From positions 1 to 7,659 of the forward strand of contig JAGRCC010000467.1 in the NCBI GenBank assembly GCA_020433785.1: DNA of 7,659 nt. Direction: 5' to 3'. Each line of letters begins with the position of its first letter. Within the stretch, counting starts at the first letter, position 1. Below, in pieces: positions 6,575 through 7,659 of this stretch. The translations under genes were made by a program, and so were the position numbers. The notes beneath the pieces were generated by a model that searched no databases, was not told the origin of the DNA, and saw only the letters and a program-made list of their open reading frames with translations. The DNA is from Anaerolineae bacterium (GTDB lineage: Bacteria > Chloroflexota > Anaerolineae > 4572-78 > J111).

Positions 6575-6674
6575 TATTTTCAAAGGAGTCAGATAGTCTC
6601 AGATGAGACGACAGCGACAATGAAAATATCTGACTACCGACTACTGATATCTGACTACCGTATTTTCAAAGGAG
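6575..6674 (+). repeat. 72-bp repeat-bearing segment flanked by a 14-bp direct duplication that includes an SD
   Basis: TATTTTCAAAGGAG occurs at 6575-6588 and again at 6661-6674. The second copy supplies the SD of the methyltransferase gene. Between them lie 72 bases containing GTCTCA-GA-TGAGAC (6596-6609) and two copies of ATATCTGACTACCG (6626-6639 and 6647-6660, period 21). GTCAGATA at 6588-6595 is inverted relative to TATCTGAC inside those copies. The layout looks like an inserted small repeat with target duplication, or a slippage or recombination duplication. Confidence 0.65.
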
Positions 6675-6675
6675 G
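6668..6675 (+). promoter_or_regulatory. Strong Shine-Dalgarno sequence that fixes a TTG start
   Basis: AAAGGAGG lies six bases before TTG 6682. No in-frame ATG is placed as well, and the pterin-binding domain begins about 20 residues later, so TTG 6682 is the likely start of the methyltransferase. Confidence 0.75.
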
Positions 6676-6681
6676 TTTATC

Positions 6682-7584
6682 TTGGAAACAGTCATTAGTT
6701 CAAAAACGAAAACGGTTATCATTGGGCCAGATCGGCCGTTCACCATCATTGGCGAACGGATCAATCCCACCGGGCGCAAGTTGTTGGCGGCTGAAATGGC
6801 CGCCGGCAATTATGAACGCGTCATCAAAGACGCTCGCGCCCAAGTTGAAGCCGGAGCCCATCTGCTCGATGTCAACGCCGGGATTCCACTGGCCGACGAA
6901 CCGGCCATTTTGGCCGAAACCATCAAACTGGTGCAGAGCATCACCGATGTACCGCTATCGATCGACTCTTCGATTGTAGCTGCACTGGAAAGCGGGCTGG
7001 CCGCTTACGAAGGCAAAGCCTTGCTCAACTCGGTCACCGGTGAGGAGGAACGGTTGGAAGTGGTGCTGCCGCTGGTCAAAAAATACGGCGCAGCGGTCAT
7101 CGGTATTTCGAATGATGAAACGGGCATTTCTGAAGATCCCGATGTCCGTTTTGCCGTCGCCAAGAAAATTGTCGAGCGTGCGATGGATTACGGTATCCCC
7201 AAGGAAGACGTGATTATCGATCCGTTGGTGATGCCTATTGGCGCGATGCGCTACGCCGGCCGGCAGGTCTTTGCTATTTTACGCCGCCTGCGCGAAGAGT
7301 TAGGAGTCAACAGCTGCTGCGGCGCTAGCAATGTCTCCTTTGGCTTGCCCAATCGCGGACCGCTCAACGGCAACTTCTTGGCGATGATGATTGCCAATGG
7401 ACTAACCTCGGCCATCACCAATCCCATTGAGCATGAGATCAAGCAATCGATTATGGTGGCCGATGTGATGATGGGCCACGATGAGAACTGTTTGACCTGG
7501 ATTCAAGTCAATCGCGCCGAAACGCCGGGCAGCGAGGGCGGTGATGATCGCCGGCGTCGTCGCCGTGAGCGTCGGCGGGAATAG
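6682..7584 (+). CDS. Methyltetrahydrofolate:corrinoid methyltransferase (pterin-binding, DHPS-like; AcsE/MtgA-type family)
   Basis: This 300-residue TIM barrel transfers a methyl group between 5-methyl-THF and the cobalt of a corrinoid protein. Family landmarks are IIGERINPTG (22-31), LLDVNAG (61-67), SIDSS (Asp95), LLNSV (Asn116), IIDPL (Asp180) and GASNVSFGLPNR (Asn217). From recalled AcsE numbering, the pterin-binding set is Asp75, Asn96, Asp160 and Asn199. The spacing of 21 and 64 residues between the first three is the same here, and all four residues are kept. SFGLPNR is more like MetH and demethylation-type enzymes (MtgA, MtvA) than classical AcsE, so acsE is not assigned. The sequence after about 280 (SEGGDDRRRRRRERRRE) is an acidic-then-Arg-rich tail outside the fold. 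The TTG start has a strong SD. True dihydropteroate synthase is less likely given the C1 neighbours. Confidence 0.88.
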   Translation: METVISSKTKTVIIGPDRPFTIIGERINPTGRKLLAAEMAAGNYERVIKDARAQVEAGAHLLDVNAGIPLADEPAILAETIKLVQSITDVPLSIDSSIVAALESGLAAYEGKALLNSVTGEEERLEVVLPLVKKYGAAVIGISNDETGISEDPDVRFAVAKKIVERAMDYGIPKEDVIIDPLVMPIGAMRYAGRQVFAILRRLREELGVNSCCGASNVSFGLPNRGPLNGNFLAMMIANGLTSAITNPIEHEIKQSIMVADVMMGHDENCLTWIQVNRAETPGSEGGDDRRRRRRERRRE

Positions 7585-7590
7585 GGGCCA

Positions 7591-7623
7591 AGACCTATGA
7601 GGGTTCAAAAACCTCATAGGTCT
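7591..7623 (+). terminator. Perfect 12-bp hairpin after the methyltransferase gene, terminator-like without a T run
   Basis: AGACCTATGAGG (7591-7602) and CCTCATAGGTCT (7612-7623) pair perfectly around a 9-base loop, starting six bases after the stop codon. The position suits an end-of-transcript hairpin. The sequence after it (AAGAATTGGC) lacks the T run of a classical intrinsic terminator, so it may instead protect the mRNA 3' end, act with Rho, or be a dispersed palindromic repeat. The last 36 bases of the window show nothing further that can be called. Confidence 0.6.
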
Positions 7624-7659
7624 AAGAATTGGCAAGGGTCGGCTTTATCGGTATACTAC

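Noticed and set aside
6620..6979. 119-codon plus-strand frame starting in the 72-bp repeat segment
   Set aside because: It translates the repeat (ISDYRLLISDYR) and then runs out of frame through the methyltransferase gene. It has no good SD and no family resemblance.
6682..7584. Naming the methyltransferase acsE, or calling it folP dihydropteroate synthase
   Set aside because: The pterin-binding residues fit methyl-THF enzymes and the neighbours are C1 genes, which argues against folP. The SFGLPNR motif departs from classical AcsE, so the specific name is not supported.
7402..7635. Minus-strand 77-codon frame at the window end
   Set aside because: It is antisense to the methyltransferase tail and the hairpin; its composition only reflects the GC-rich coding strand.

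Overview
The window looks like a chromosomal segment of a strict or facultative anaerobe, most likely a member of the Chloroflexota (Anaerolineae-like). This rests on the gene set (corrinoid/folate C1 enzymes beside an ISKra4-type element) and on the style of the intergenic DNA: short heptamer or 21-bp repeats and hairpins between co-oriented genes. The lineage is an inference from pattern, not a computed result.

Layout. Positions 1-1048 (minus strand) are the transposase end of an ISKra4-family insertion sequence, cut by the window edge. Its transposase is split by a +1 frameshift at a T5C5 run. Next, at 1062-1805 (minus), is a small membrane zinc metalloprotease of the M50B type, visibly more AT-rich than the rest. 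A 197-bp divergent intergenic region (1806-2002) holds candidate promoters for both directions and a cluster of palindromes over the start of the next gene. From 2003 all genes run on the plus strand: a GntR/FCD regulator (2003-2665), a RACo-type [2Fe-2S]/ASKHA activator of corrinoid proteins (2791-4863), the MetV-like Cys-rich protein (4876-5373), MetF (5504-6502) and a pterin-binding methyltetrahydrofolate:corrinoid methyltransferase (6682-7584). A perfect 12-bp hairpin closes the segment (7591-7623).

How the genes fit together. MetF and MetV interconvert methylene- and methyl-tetrahydrofolate. The methyltransferase moves the methyl group between methyl-THF and a corrinoid protein. The RACo protein re-reduces corrinoid that has been accidentally oxidised to Co(II). 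This is the folate half of a methyl-transfer pathway. It could serve the Wood-Ljungdahl pathway or the demethylation of methylated substrates (methylamines/betaines or methoxy-aromatics). The dedicated FCD-type regulator and the SFGLPNR signature in the methyltransferase lean towards substrate demethylation. The corrinoid protein, the substrate-specific methyltransferase and an obvious electron-transfer partner for MetFV are not in the window and may lie downstream.

The gaps inside the operon (5374-5503 and 6503-6681) are unusually rich in structure: an inverted heptamer array, a two-hairpin element with a closing stem, and a 72-bp repeat-containing segment bracketed by a 14-bp duplication that includes the Shine-Dalgarno sequence of the methyltransferase gene. 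RACo, the methyltransferase and, more weakly, MetF end in Arg-rich tails.
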